From CADEED01 sp041395625 (lineage in GTDB: Bacteria; Pseudomonadota; Gammaproteobacteria; Steroidobacterales; Steroidobacteraceae): a stretch of 64,000 nucleotides of DNA. Below are positions 53,511-60,993 of this stretch, in pieces. The notes below the pieces were generated by a model, which had not been told where the DNA came from, made no database searches, and worked only from the letters and a program-made list of their open reading frames with translations. Location of the stretch: the NCBI GenBank assembly GCA_041395625.1, contig JAWLAE010000001.1, positions 620,001 to 684,000 on the forward strand, in the 5' to 3' direction. Position 1 is the first letter of the stretch. Each line of letters starts with the position of its first letter. Position numbers and translations under genes: made by a program.

Positions 53511-54419
53511 CTAGGCTGCTTCATCCATCCGCTTGATAGGAAACACCGGCGCTGAACCATCTTTCGCCACGCCCGCATACAAGGTGAGGTGCGGGAACGG
53601 AATTTCGATGCCGGCGGCGTCGAAGTCGTTCTTCAGCCGGCGCAGGTACTCGCGCCGCACACCCCATTGGTCGAGTGGCCGCACCTTGATGCGGCAACGG
53701 ATCGTGACTGCAGAGTCGGCCCAGTTCTCGACGCCCGCCAGATCCAGCGGCTCGAGTATCTTGTGCTTGAAGTCGGCGTCGTTGCGTAGTTGCTCCGCCG
53801 TCTCGCGCATCACCGCGAACACTTCGTCGAGCTTCTCCCGGTAGGCCACGCCGACCTCGATCAATGCGTAGGAAAAACCACGGCTCTTGTTGGTAACTGC
53901 GCTGATCAGATTGTTGGGGACGAAATGCACGTCGCCGCCGAAGTCGCGTAGTTGCACGTAACGTAGCGTCACATCCTCGACCAGCCCTGATCGGTCGGCT
54001 ACCGTGACGACGTCGCCAGTGGCGATCTGGTTCTCGAGCAGCAGGAAAAAGCCGGTGAAGTAGTCCTTGACCAGCGACTGTGCGCCAAAACCGACTGCGA
54101 GGCCAACGACGCCCGCGGCACCCAGGATAGGCGCGACCGACACGCCGAACTCTGCCAGCATCAGCATGCCGGCGACCAGTGCCACGACGACGGACAGCAC
54201 GTAGCGAATCACCCGCCCGAGTGTCTCGGCGCGGCGCTGCTGCTCGGGATCGGTCATGCGCTCCTCGAGCCGTAGTCGGAAGCGGCGGATGAGCCGCGAG
54301 CCTATGTAGTAGATCAGCCACGCGACCAGCGCGATGACGACCACCCGCACACTGGATAGCGCGAGTGAACTCAGCGCTGCCGGATCGAGCCAGTCCTGCA
54401 GTTCTTGCTTGATATTCAT
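53511..54419 (-). CDS. Mechanosensitive channel, MscS family (4)
   Basis: A 302-residue MscS protein. The first membrane helix is SLALSSVRVVVIALVAWLIY, the second VIRYVLSVVVALVAGMLMLA, and the pore helix PILGAAGVVGLAVGFGAQSL with VKDYFTGFFLL. The beta domain has IATGDVVTVADRSGLVEDVT and FVPNNLISAVTNKSRGFSYA, and the end IEIPFPHLTLYAG is the usual C-terminal motif. Length and topology match E. coli MscS (286). It lies convergent with the Ig-like lipoprotein gene (14-base gap) and 19 bases downstream of the GH15 gene on the same strand, so possibly in one transcript. Confidence 0.95.
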   Translation of the reverse strand: MNIKQELQDWLDPAALSSLALSSVRVVVIALVAWLIYYIGSRLIRRFRLRLEERMTDPEQQRRAETLGRVIRYVLSVVVALVAGMLMLAEFGVSVAPILGAAGVVGLAVGFGAQSLVKDYFTGFFLLLENQIATGDVVTVADRSGLVEDVTLRYVQLRDFGGDVHFVPNNLISAVTNKSRGFSYALIEVGVAYREKLDEVFAVMRETAEQLRNDADFKHKILEPLDLAGVENWADSAVTIRCRIKVRPLDQWGVRREYLRRLKNDFDAAGIEIPFPHLTLYAGVAKDGSAPVFPIKRMDEAA

Positions 54420-54438
54420 TACACCTACCTCGAGATTG

Positions 54439-56241
54439 TTAGAGTGCTTCTTCCCAGGACCGCGACAAACGCAGCGCGCTGTTGATCACGCCGACCAGGC
54501 TATAAGTCTGCGGAAAATTTCCCCATAAGGCGCCCGTTCGCGGATCCAGATCCTCGGACAAAAGGCCGACGGGATTGCAATACGCCAGCAGGCGGCTGAA
54601 ATGCTCGCGCGCTTCCTGCAGGCGTCCGGCCGCCGCGATCGCATTGACGTACCAGAACGCACAGACGGTAAATGCGGTTTCCGGTGTACCGAAATCGTCC
54701 GCATGGCGGTAGCGGAACAGCAGATCGCCATCACGCAATTCTTGACCGATCACCTCGAGCGTCGAAAGAAAACGCGGATCGGTCGCGCGGAGCAGACCGA
54801 GTTCTGGCAGCAACAGGACTGCCGCATCGAGATCGGCGCCGTCGAACGAAGCGACGAAGGACTTGCGTTCCTCGCTCCATGCGCGCGTCAGAATCACCTC
54901 GCGCATGCTTTCGGCCCGCGCGGCCCAGTGGCCCGCCTTTTCCGTAAGGCCAAGATGCGCCGCAATCCGCGCGAGTCGATCGCAGCCTGCCCACGACATG
55001 GCCGCCGGAAACGTGTGAGCGCGTGCAAAGCCGCGAAACTCCCAGGGGCCCGCGTCGGGCTGATCGAACAGGGCAGCGGCACGCTCGCCCAGGCCTTCCA
55101 GTTGGGTGAATAACGTGGTGTCGCCCGGACGCACCAACCGCTCGTCGAAGAACAACTGGCTGGCCGCCAGGATCACCGAGCCATAAACGTCGTTCTGCAG
55201 CTGATTGGCCGCGCCGTTGCCGACGCGCACCGGGCCCATGCCGAGAAAGCCGTCGAGCGTATCGACTGTCCGTTCGTGGTCCTCCGGATCGCCGCCCAAA
55301 CGGTACAGGGGCTTCAGGTCGCTGACGCCCGAATGCGCCACCACCTGGTCGATGTAGTGCAGGAAGCCTTCCATCGTCTTGGTGACGCCCAGTCGATTGA
55401 GTGCCTGCACGACGAAGTAGCTGTCGCGCATCCAGCAGTAGCGGTAGTCCCAATTCCGGCCGCTGTTGGCGCTTTCCGGAATGGATGTCGTGAGCGCCGC
55501 AAGCACAGCGCCTGTATCTTCATAGGTGCACAGCTTGAGCGTGATCGCGGCACGAATCACTTCCTGCTGCCAATCGAAGGGTATGGCGAGCGCTCGCGAC
55601 CAGTCCTGCCAGTAGTCACGCGTTTCCTGCAGCAGACCATGTGCGAACACGCCAGGCGCTTCCTCGATCGTCTCGTCGGGCCCGATGATGAACGTGAGGG
55701 AATTCTCCAGCACACAGAGCCGATCTTCGCGCATGGCGCTGACCGACGCGTCTGTGGTGATCCGGTACTTGGCATCCTGCGCAGCAAAGCGAATGTGGTG
55801 ACTGCCGCCGCCGCTGCTCTCCGCCGGCTGGCCGTAGTTCCTGGTGGGGCGCAGCCGCAGCCGCAACACGGGCCGGCCTTCCAGCCGCTCTATGACGCGC
55901 ACGAACATCATCGGCCGGAACATGCGACCACGGGCCTTGAACCGGGGGCAGAAATCGGTGATGCGGATGGTGCCGCCGCGCGCATCGCGTTGGATCGTCT
56001 CGACTATCGCAGTGTTGCGGACGTAGGACTGTTTCGTATAGCTGAGGTCGACCAGATCGGTCGCGAAAACACCCTGTTCGGCGTCACCCGCGTCCTTGGT
56101 CAAGAGCGCCGAGAACACCGGGTCGCCGTCGGGCCGTGGCAAACACATCCAGATGAGGCGCGCCTGCGCATCGATAATGGCAGCGACCTCGCTATTACCC
56201 ACAACAGCGAGGTCCAGATGTCGCGCTCGATCCGGTGTCAT
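54439..56241 (-). CDS. Glycoside hydrolase family 15 (glucoamylase/trehalase type)
   Basis: A 600-residue GH15 enzyme without a signal peptide, hence cytosolic. N-terminal beta-sandwich (MTPDRARHLDLAVVGNSEVA, AIIDAQARLIWMCLPRPDGD), then the (alpha/alpha)6 barrel: SANSGRNWDYRYCWMRDSYF, HYIDQVVAHSGVSDLKPLYR, PVRVGNGAANQLQNDVYGSV, and the second catalytic-Glu region WEFRGFARAHTFPAAMSWAG. Actinobacterial and proteobacterial relatives hydrolyse trehalose or starch-type oligosaccharides. No trehalose-synthesis gene is seen in this window. Its 5' end diverges from a MarR regulator, which may control it. Confidence 0.92.
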   Translation of the reverse strand: MTPDRARHLDLAVVGNSEVAAIIDAQARLIWMCLPRPDGDPVFSALLTKDAGDAEQGVFATDLVDLSYTKQSYVRNTAIVETIQRDARGGTIRITDFCPRFKARGRMFRPMMFVRVIERLEGRPVLRLRLRPTRNYGQPAESSGGGSHHIRFAAQDAKYRITTDASVSAMREDRLCVLENSLTFIIGPDETIEEAPGVFAHGLLQETRDYWQDWSRALAIPFDWQQEVIRAAITLKLCTYEDTGAVLAALTTSIPESANSGRNWDYRYCWMRDSYFVVQALNRLGVTKTMEGFLHYIDQVVAHSGVSDLKPLYRLGGDPEDHERTVDTLDGFLGMGPVRVGNGAANQLQNDVYGSVILAASQLFFDERLVRPGDTTLFTQLEGLGERAAALFDQPDAGPWEFRGFARAHTFPAAMSWAGCDRLARIAAHLGLTEKAGHWAARAESMREVILTRAWSEERKSFVASFDGADLDAAVLLLPELGLLRATDPRFLSTLEVIGQELRDGDLLFRYRHADDFGTPETAFTVCAFWYVNAIAAAGRLQEAREHFSRLLAYCNPVGLLSEDLDPRTGALWGNFPQTYSLVGVINSALRLSRSWEEAL

Positions 56242-56276
56242 TTAGTTTCCATTTCGAAAATATTGCTCGATTATAA

Positions 56277-56284
56277 CTAATTAG
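56277..56284. promoter_or_regulatory. Palindrome CTAATTAG in the GH15/MarR divergent region
   Basis: A perfect 8-base palindrome in a 70-base AT-rich gap between two divergent genes; MarR proteins typically bind such sites and control themselves plus the neighbour. The length is short, so chance is possible. Confidence 0.3.
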
Positions 56285-56311
56285 CGCGGCGTCTGCTATC
56301 ATATTCGCGCG

Positions 56312-56809
56312 ATGGTTAGCAGAAAAAGTCCGCGAGAACAGGTTGTCAGCAACCACCAACGCGCAGATCTCGAGCGTAGAGCCTTGCTGTCGGCACGGCT
56401 GTTCGCCGACAGCATGCGTGCGCTGTATGTAGAGCTGGAGGAACTGACAGACGCGCCAGTCAGCATGCATCGGGCGCTCAATGTCATTGCGATGGATAGT
56501 GGACTGCCGGCCTCACGCCTCGCTGAGCGCCTCGGCATGCGCCGTCCGGCATTGAGTCAATTGCTGCGCGGGCTGGTTACTCGTGGCTGGGTGGCCCGAC
56601 AGCGCGCGGAAACCGATCAGCGCGTGGTGCGCATCTATCTGACACCCGCAGGACAGCGCTTGGTGAAGTCGACCTCGGGACGGGCCGTCAGCATGTTGCA
56701 AAGAGCAGTGCGCGGTCTGAGTGTCGCCGACCTCGAGCGTCTGGCGAAGTCAGTGCCGGTGCTGGTGGAGCAGCTACCTAAGCGTGCATCGCGCCGGCGT
56801 GCGGCGTAA
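56312..56809 (+). CDS. MarR-family transcriptional regulator
   Basis: A 165-residue winged-helix regulator. The DNA-binding core reads LPASRLAERLGMRRPALSQL followed by LRGLVTRGWVARQRAETDQR and VVRIYLTPAGQRLV, with the wing residues DQR. The N-terminal helix (RALLSARLFADSMRALYVEL) and the C-terminal helix form the dimer interface. It is divergent from the GH15 gene across 70 AT-rich bases. Ligand and target are not known. The start could be at the ATG 56312 or slightly later. Its protein ends in a basic tail (PKRASRRRAA). Confidence 0.9.
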   Translation: MVSRKSPREQVVSNHQRADLERRALLSARLFADSMRALYVELEELTDAPVSMHRALNVIAMDSGLPASRLAERLGMRRPALSQLLRGLVTRGWVARQRAETDQRVVRIYLTPAGQRLVKSTSGRAVSMLQRAVRGLSVADLERLAKSVPVLVEQLPKRASRRRAA

Positions 56810-56851
56810 GCTCAACACAAGACGCCGGTCGTCTGGCCCTGGGGTCTCGTA

Positions 56852-57520
56852 ATGATGCGTCTGCTGCTGTCGTTCGCTTTCGTATTGTCGTACTGCGTCG
56901 TTGCAGTAGAGCCGGGACAGGCGGCGGAGCCCGCTGCTGCCTCCGAGTTGCGGCCCGCGGCACCATTCATACGCGAGGGAACGAATAATCAGAACCCCGC
57001 GATCGGCAAATTGCGCGGCCGGCTGCTGCGGATCAAGCGGCCACTGCTGATCGTGGCCGATCTCGAGCGTTCGATCGAATTCTATGTCGACCTCGTCGGG
57101 CTCGAGCTTTATTCCGTCGAGCCAACTTACGATCGTCGGCCGGAGTCATTGGGATACGAGCTGTTCAACATCGATGCGGGCTCGCGCAAGCGCATGGCGA
57201 TGCTCAATACGTCGGCGGAGATACGCGGTATGACACTGCAGGAAGTGCGCGACATGCAATGGAGTGTGCAGCAGAAGCCACGCACGTCGACCATCCTGTT
57301 CGAGACCGACGATCTCGTCGCGACGATCGACCGCGTGCGGGCGGCGGGCTATCAGGTGATCGAGCCGGTGGCGGGCGAAGTGCCGGCTGCGCTGGGGGTG
57401 CCGGCCCTGCGCTTTCTCGAGGGTGGCGTGATCGATCCGGATGGCCACGTGATTTCGTTCTTCCAGTATTTTGCAGATGATGACAATTGGCAGCGGGTTC
57501 GCGCCGAATTCACGAAATAG
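56852..57520 (+). CDS. Exported VOC-superfamily (glyoxalase-like) protein
   Basis: A 222-residue protein with an N-terminal signal peptide (MMRLLLSFAFVLSYCVVAVE then PGQAAEP). The VOC fold follows: LLIVADLERSIEFYVDLVGL, ELYSVEPTYDRRPESLGYE, then the second half FETDDLVATIDRVRAAGYQV and VIDPDGHVISFFQYF. The metal-ligand pattern is incomplete to the eye, so catalytic type is unclear. Secreted VOC proteins are less common than cytosolic ones. It lies 42 bases after the MarR gene on the same strand, so it may share its control. Confidence 0.8.
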   Translation: MMRLLLSFAFVLSYCVVAVEPGQAAEPAAASELRPAAPFIREGTNNQNPAIGKLRGRLLRIKRPLLIVADLERSIEFYVDLVGLELYSVEPTYDRRPESLGYELFNIDAGSRKRMAMLNTSAEIRGMTLQEVRDMQWSVQQKPRTSTILFETDDLVATIDRVRAAGYQVIEPVAGEVPAALGVPALRFLEGGVIDPDGHVISFFQYFADDDNWQRVRAEFTK

Positions 57521-57570
57521 GTCGGCATTGTTAGTCGACGCAAGCTTGTCGTTAGTGGTACAATGGTCAT

Positions 57571-57588
57571 TCGCGCGAGGAAGCGCGA
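57571..57588 (+). terminator. Short hairpin downstream of the VOC gene
   Basis: TCGCGC (57571-57576) pairs with GCGCGA (57583-57588) around GAGGAA. The run of T needed for a strong intrinsic terminator is weak (TATTTTC begins 14 bases later), so this could be a leader hairpin instead. Confidence 0.3.
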
Positions 57589-57660
57589 GCCGCATTCCTC
57601 GTATTTTCTGCTGGTTCTTCGTCGGTTGCTGTCCGGCGGACCTGACATAGGGGGGGTCCT

Positions 57661-59136
57661 ATGGACTTCAATGATTTCGCCGCCTCGCTACAGCAGGCCT
57701 TCGCGCCGCAGCTCCTCAATGTCATCGGTGCCATCGGCATACTCGTCATTGGCTGGCTCATTGCGGTCATCGTGCGGGCCGGCGTACGGCGCGGACTTGC
57801 AGCGCTGCAGGTCGACGCGCGTGTCACCAAGGCAGTAGGTGATCCGTTACCCATCGAGCGTCCCGTCTCGCTGGCGTTCTTCTGGCTGATCATTCTGATG
57901 ACGATCGTGGGGGTGTTCAGCGCACTCAATCTCACAGATGTCGCTGCGCCCATCCAGGCGCTGGTGACTCAGGTGATCGCCTATTTGCCGCGCATTTTTG
58001 CCGCAGCAGTACTGTTTGCAGTGGCGTGGCTAGTTGCCACCGTCTGCAAGGCCGTGGTTGCCCGACTATTGCGCGCCACCTCGCTCGACGACCGACTGTC
58101 CGCGAGCGCCGGCATGGCGCCTATGAGCGGCCATGCTTCGAACGCACTGTTCTGGCTGATCATGCTGATGTTCCTGCCGGCAATCGTCGGGACACTTGGC
58201 ATAGCAGGATTGGTCGGTCCGCTGGAAGGCCTCACCAATCAGTTGGTGGGCATGTTGCCGAACATTTTCGCTGCCCTGGTCATCGTCGGCGTCGGCTGGC
58301 TCGTCGCACGGATCCTGCGTGCCCTGGTGACCAGCGCCGTCAGTGCACTTGGCATCGATCGGCATGCGCCCTTGCTTGGCACAGGTGCGACGGCGGGCGA
58401 CGGCGAGGGGAATGCCGTCTCGCGCGCGGCCGGCACGGTGGTATTCGTACTGGTGTTGGTACCGGCGATCGTCGCGGCACTCGACGCTTTGCAAATAGAG
58501 GCGATATCCCAGCCGGCCGGCGCCATGCTCGGTCAGTTTCTCGCCGCGATTCCCAATATCGTGGCGGCTGCGGTCATTCTGGGTGTGGCATGGGTGATCG
58601 CAAGGCTGGTGGCCAATCTCGCTACGCGCGTCGCCGCGACCGCCGGCGTGGATGCCTGGCCCACGAAACTCGGCATCACCGCTGCCAGCACAGAATCGGT
58701 GCGACCCTCCAAATTGTTAGGCTCACTCACGCTGTTCTTCATCATGTTGTTTGCTGCCACTGAAGCAGCGAATCAGCTGGCGTTGACGCGACTAGCCGAC
58801 ATGCTCGCCAGTTTCATCCAGTTTGCCGGCGATGTGCTGTTGGGCGCGGTGATTCTGGTGGTGGGATGGTGGCTGGCCGGTCTTGCGGCGGCTGCCATTC
58901 AGCAGAGCAGCAATCGCTACGGTCATCTGCTGGCACAGGTGGCGCGCTTCGCGATCATCGGGCTGGTCCTGGGCATGGGACTGCGCGCCATGGGCGTCGC
59001 GGATGACATCGTCAATCTGGGTTTTGGGCTCACCCTGGGCGCCGTCGCAGTGGCAGTTGCGCTGGCTTTCGGACTCGGCGGCCGTGAGGCGGCGGCGCGC
59101 TTGCTCGATCGGTGGCTCAAGCGTTTGGACGGCTGA
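57661..59136 (+). CDS. TM_helix-type mechanosensitive-channel-like protein (CmpX-like) (5)
   Basis: A 491-residue membrane protein made of repeated TM_helix units (PF05552 type). Each begins with a pattern like LLNVIGAIGILVIGWLIAVI, LPRIFAAAVLFAVAWLVATV, LPNIFAALVIVGVGWLVARI, IPNIVAAAVILGVAWVIARL and DVLLGAVILVVGWWLAGLAA. The last segment, FGLTLGAVAVAVALAFGLGG with REAAARLL, resembles an MscS pore helix, but no beta or C-terminal MscS domain follows. Related proteins (CmpX, YkuT neighbours) are linked to membrane-tension sensing. A strong GGGGGGG ribosome-binding site precedes the ATG. Channel function is inferred. Confidence 0.85.
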   Translation: MDFNDFAASLQQAFAPQLLNVIGAIGILVIGWLIAVIVRAGVRRGLAALQVDARVTKAVGDPLPIERPVSLAFFWLIILMTIVGVFSALNLTDVAAPIQALVTQVIAYLPRIFAAAVLFAVAWLVATVCKAVVARLLRATSLDDRLSASAGMAPMSGHASNALFWLIMLMFLPAIVGTLGIAGLVGPLEGLTNQLVGMLPNIFAALVIVGVGWLVARILRALVTSAVSALGIDRHAPLLGTGATAGDGEGNAVSRAAGTVVFVLVLVPAIVAALDALQIEAISQPAGAMLGQFLAAIPNIVAAAVILGVAWVIARLVANLATRVAATAGVDAWPTKLGITAASTESVRPSKLLGSLTLFFIMLFAATEAANQLALTRLADMLASFIQFAGDVLLGAVILVVGWWLAGLAAAAIQQSSNRYGHLLAQVARFAIIGLVLGMGLRAMGVADDIVNLGFGLTLGAVAVAVALAFGLGGREAAARLLDRWLKRLDG

Positions 59137-59140
59137 CGTG

Positions 59141-59746
59141 TCAATCGAAGACGAAGCGCCGGCCAGCGCCGCGCCGGCTCACAATGTAGCCCGCGGTCGG
59201 TGCGGGAAAATGTGCCGGTAGGATCAACCCGTCGCTGTCGGCAAACGCGCTGAATCCGGCCGCGCGATCGGTTTGCCAGGCCGCCAGACGATGTTCGTAT
59301 TCGCGCCGCGCAAAAATGTAGCGCGCATTGGGGAACGTGGGTACCCAGCGGCCGTCGGTGAGCCGCGTGTTCCAACCTATGTGGTCAGCGTGCATATGCG
59401 TGCACATGACGAAGTCGATCTGCTCTGGCACAACACCCGCTGCGGCGAGATTCTGCAGCCACGGTGTCTGAAGTCGGTGGAACGCGGCGTGGGCACCACG
59501 CTCTTTGTCATTTCCCATACAGGTGTCGATGAGGATATTGTGGCGCGGGGTTCGCGGTAGGTAGCTGTGAAAACTGAGCAGGCCCACGCCCATCGTCAAA
59601 TCGGCGAACCGCGGCACGAGCCATGCGCGCTCCGACTCGAGCTGTGCGGCTGCCAGGGACGGCAGGAAGTCGGCGAATGGCATGCCGATGCCGGGATTCT
59701 CGACAACTGTCGCAACGATGAGTTTGCCAATCCTGCACGGCTGCAT
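59141..59746 (-). CDS. Metallo-beta-lactamase-fold hydrolase, apparently internally deleted
   Basis: About 201 residues from the ATG at 59746 (an in-frame ATG at 59782 is possible). The N-terminal half is normal for MBL hydrolases of about 290 residues: FHSYLPRTPRHNILIDTCMG, and the metal motif CTHMHADHIGW (His117, His119, Asp121, His122). After ARREYEHRLAAWQTDRAAGF and SAFADS the sequence jumps to DGLILPAHFPAPTAGYIVSR, normally the C-terminal end. Roughly 85-90 residues, including the GHTPGH and GD metal ligands, appear missing. The reading frame is intact, so it may be a non-catalytic or decayed enzyme. Confidence 0.7.
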   Translation of the reverse strand: MQPCRIGKLIVATVVENPGIGMPFADFLPSLAAAQLESERAWLVPRFADLTMGVGLLSFHSYLPRTPRHNILIDTCMGNDKERGAHAAFHRLQTPWLQNLAAAGVVPEQIDFVMCTHMHADHIGWNTRLTDGRWVPTFPNARYIFARREYEHRLAAWQTDRAAGFSAFADSDGLILPAHFPAPTAGYIVSRRGAGRRFVFD

Positions 59747-59843
59747 CCGCAAAGTTTGGCACAGACTGGCGCAGCCGCGCATAGGGTGTTAGAACTGCGC
59801 GCAGTGGGCCGCTGCAGCGGTGGCACGAGGTGCTGTAGGAATA

Positions 59844-60875
59844 ATGACGATACTGACAATGCAACGCGAGGCAACCTTCTTGCGCGCGACTCTGGTCGAC
59901 ACACAATCGGGCAGCGTCGTGAGAGACGTGGTTATTCCGACGACCGCCGATGCGAGCGCGCAATTGCAGCAGGTAGTCGCATCGCTAGGTGACCTCACTG
60001 CGAGCATCGAGGCCGTCGGTCATCGTATCGCGTACGGCGCAGCCCGTTGTGTCGAGCCGCAACCCATTGACGATGCGCTAGTGGACGAGCTGGCGGCACT
60101 GGCGGGGCCTGCGGCAGACTGCAATGGGCCGTGTATCGCTGCAATCCGCGCGGCTCGTCGTCTCTGGCCGGCATTGCCGCAGGTCGCGGTCTTCGCCACC
60201 CCTGCCTTTATTGCCAGTGAGACCTTGCGGGTGACCAGGCCCGCTTCGTCTGACACGGTCCGCCCGGTCCCGATCGCGATCTCGGCCCGACACATCCATC
60301 TCACCGCCGAGACGATCCAGCAGTTGTTTGGCCCCGGCCATGAATTGCGCCCGCTGAAGCCGCTCTCGCAGCCCGGACAATTTGCATCCGAGGACACGCT
60401 GACGCTGGTCGGGCCGAAAGGCAGGATCGAGAACGTGCGGGTGCTGGGTCCGCCTCGCTCGGCCAATCAGGTGGAGATTTCGCGCACCGACGAGTTCACG
60501 CTCGGGATCGACGCGCCCGTACGCGGCTCAGGGGATCTCGACGGGACACCGGGCATCACATTGGTGAGCGACCGGGCGAGCGTGACGCTCGAGCAAGGCC
60601 TGATCTGCGCGCAACGGCATGTGCATATGACGCCCGAGGATGCGGAGCGCTGGGGCGTCGCCAACGGCGACCTCGTGGATGTCGGCGTCGACACGGACGG
60701 CCGCGATCTGGAGTTCAGTGACGTGCTCATTCGGGTCGATCCGAGCTTTCAGTTCGAGATGCACATCGATACCGATGAAGCCAACGCCGCCGACCTGAAT
60801 TCAGGCGATGCCGGCGTGTTGGTCGACACCGGCCGACCGGGTCGGCTCGTGCGCAAACCCGGTACGGGCGCCTGA
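59844..60875 (+). CDS. Degenerate acetate-kinase half-domain fused to a PduL-type phosphate propanoyltransferase
   Basis: A 343-residue fusion starting at ATG 59844 (AGGA just upstream; GTG at 59820 is an alternative). Residues 1-125 resemble the first half of acetate/propionate kinase: the GHRIAYGA equivalent of GHRVVHGG at 59-66 and LPQVAVFATPAF at 111-122, where the catalytic Asp of VFDT is Ala118. The N-terminal NxGSSS motif is missing. Residues 140-330 are a complete PduL: IAISARHIHLT (His150, His152), AQRHVHMTP (His259, His261) and FEMHIDTDEAN (His307), the usual zinc ligands. PduL makes acyl-phosphate from acyl-CoA and phosphate. The kinase part looks inactive and may be structural or regulatory. 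Confidence 0.85.
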   Translation: MTILTMQREATFLRATLVDTQSGSVVRDVVIPTTADASAQLQQVVASLGDLTASIEAVGHRIAYGAARCVEPQPIDDALVDELAALAGPAADCNGPCIAAIRAARRLWPALPQVAVFATPAFIASETLRVTRPASSDTVRPVPIAISARHIHLTAETIQQLFGPGHELRPLKPLSQPGQFASEDTLTLVGPKGRIENVRVLGPPRSANQVEISRTDEFTLGIDAPVRGSGDLDGTPGITLVSDRASVTLEQGLICAQRHVHMTPEDAERWGVANGDLVDVGVDTDGRDLEFSDVLIRVDPSFQFEMHIDTDEANAADLNSGDAGVLVDTGRPGRLVRKPGTGA

Positions 60876-60919
60876 AAGCACCGAACGTCATAAAGCAATG
60901 ATGACCATACGTTAAAGGC

Positions 60920-60949
60920 TTGCGTCAAATAGCCGGCTGTTGCTAATTT
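60920..60949 (+). promoter_or_regulatory. Possible promoter of the TonB-dependent receptor gene
   Basis: TTGCGT at 60920-60925 and TAATTT at 60944-60949 with an 18-base spacer, about 45 bases before the ATG at 60994. The match is moderate. Confidence 0.35.
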
Positions 60950-60993
60950 GCGTCTTCGCAAGGCCGACGGGTCGGTTCTTCAAGGGGGGCGGT

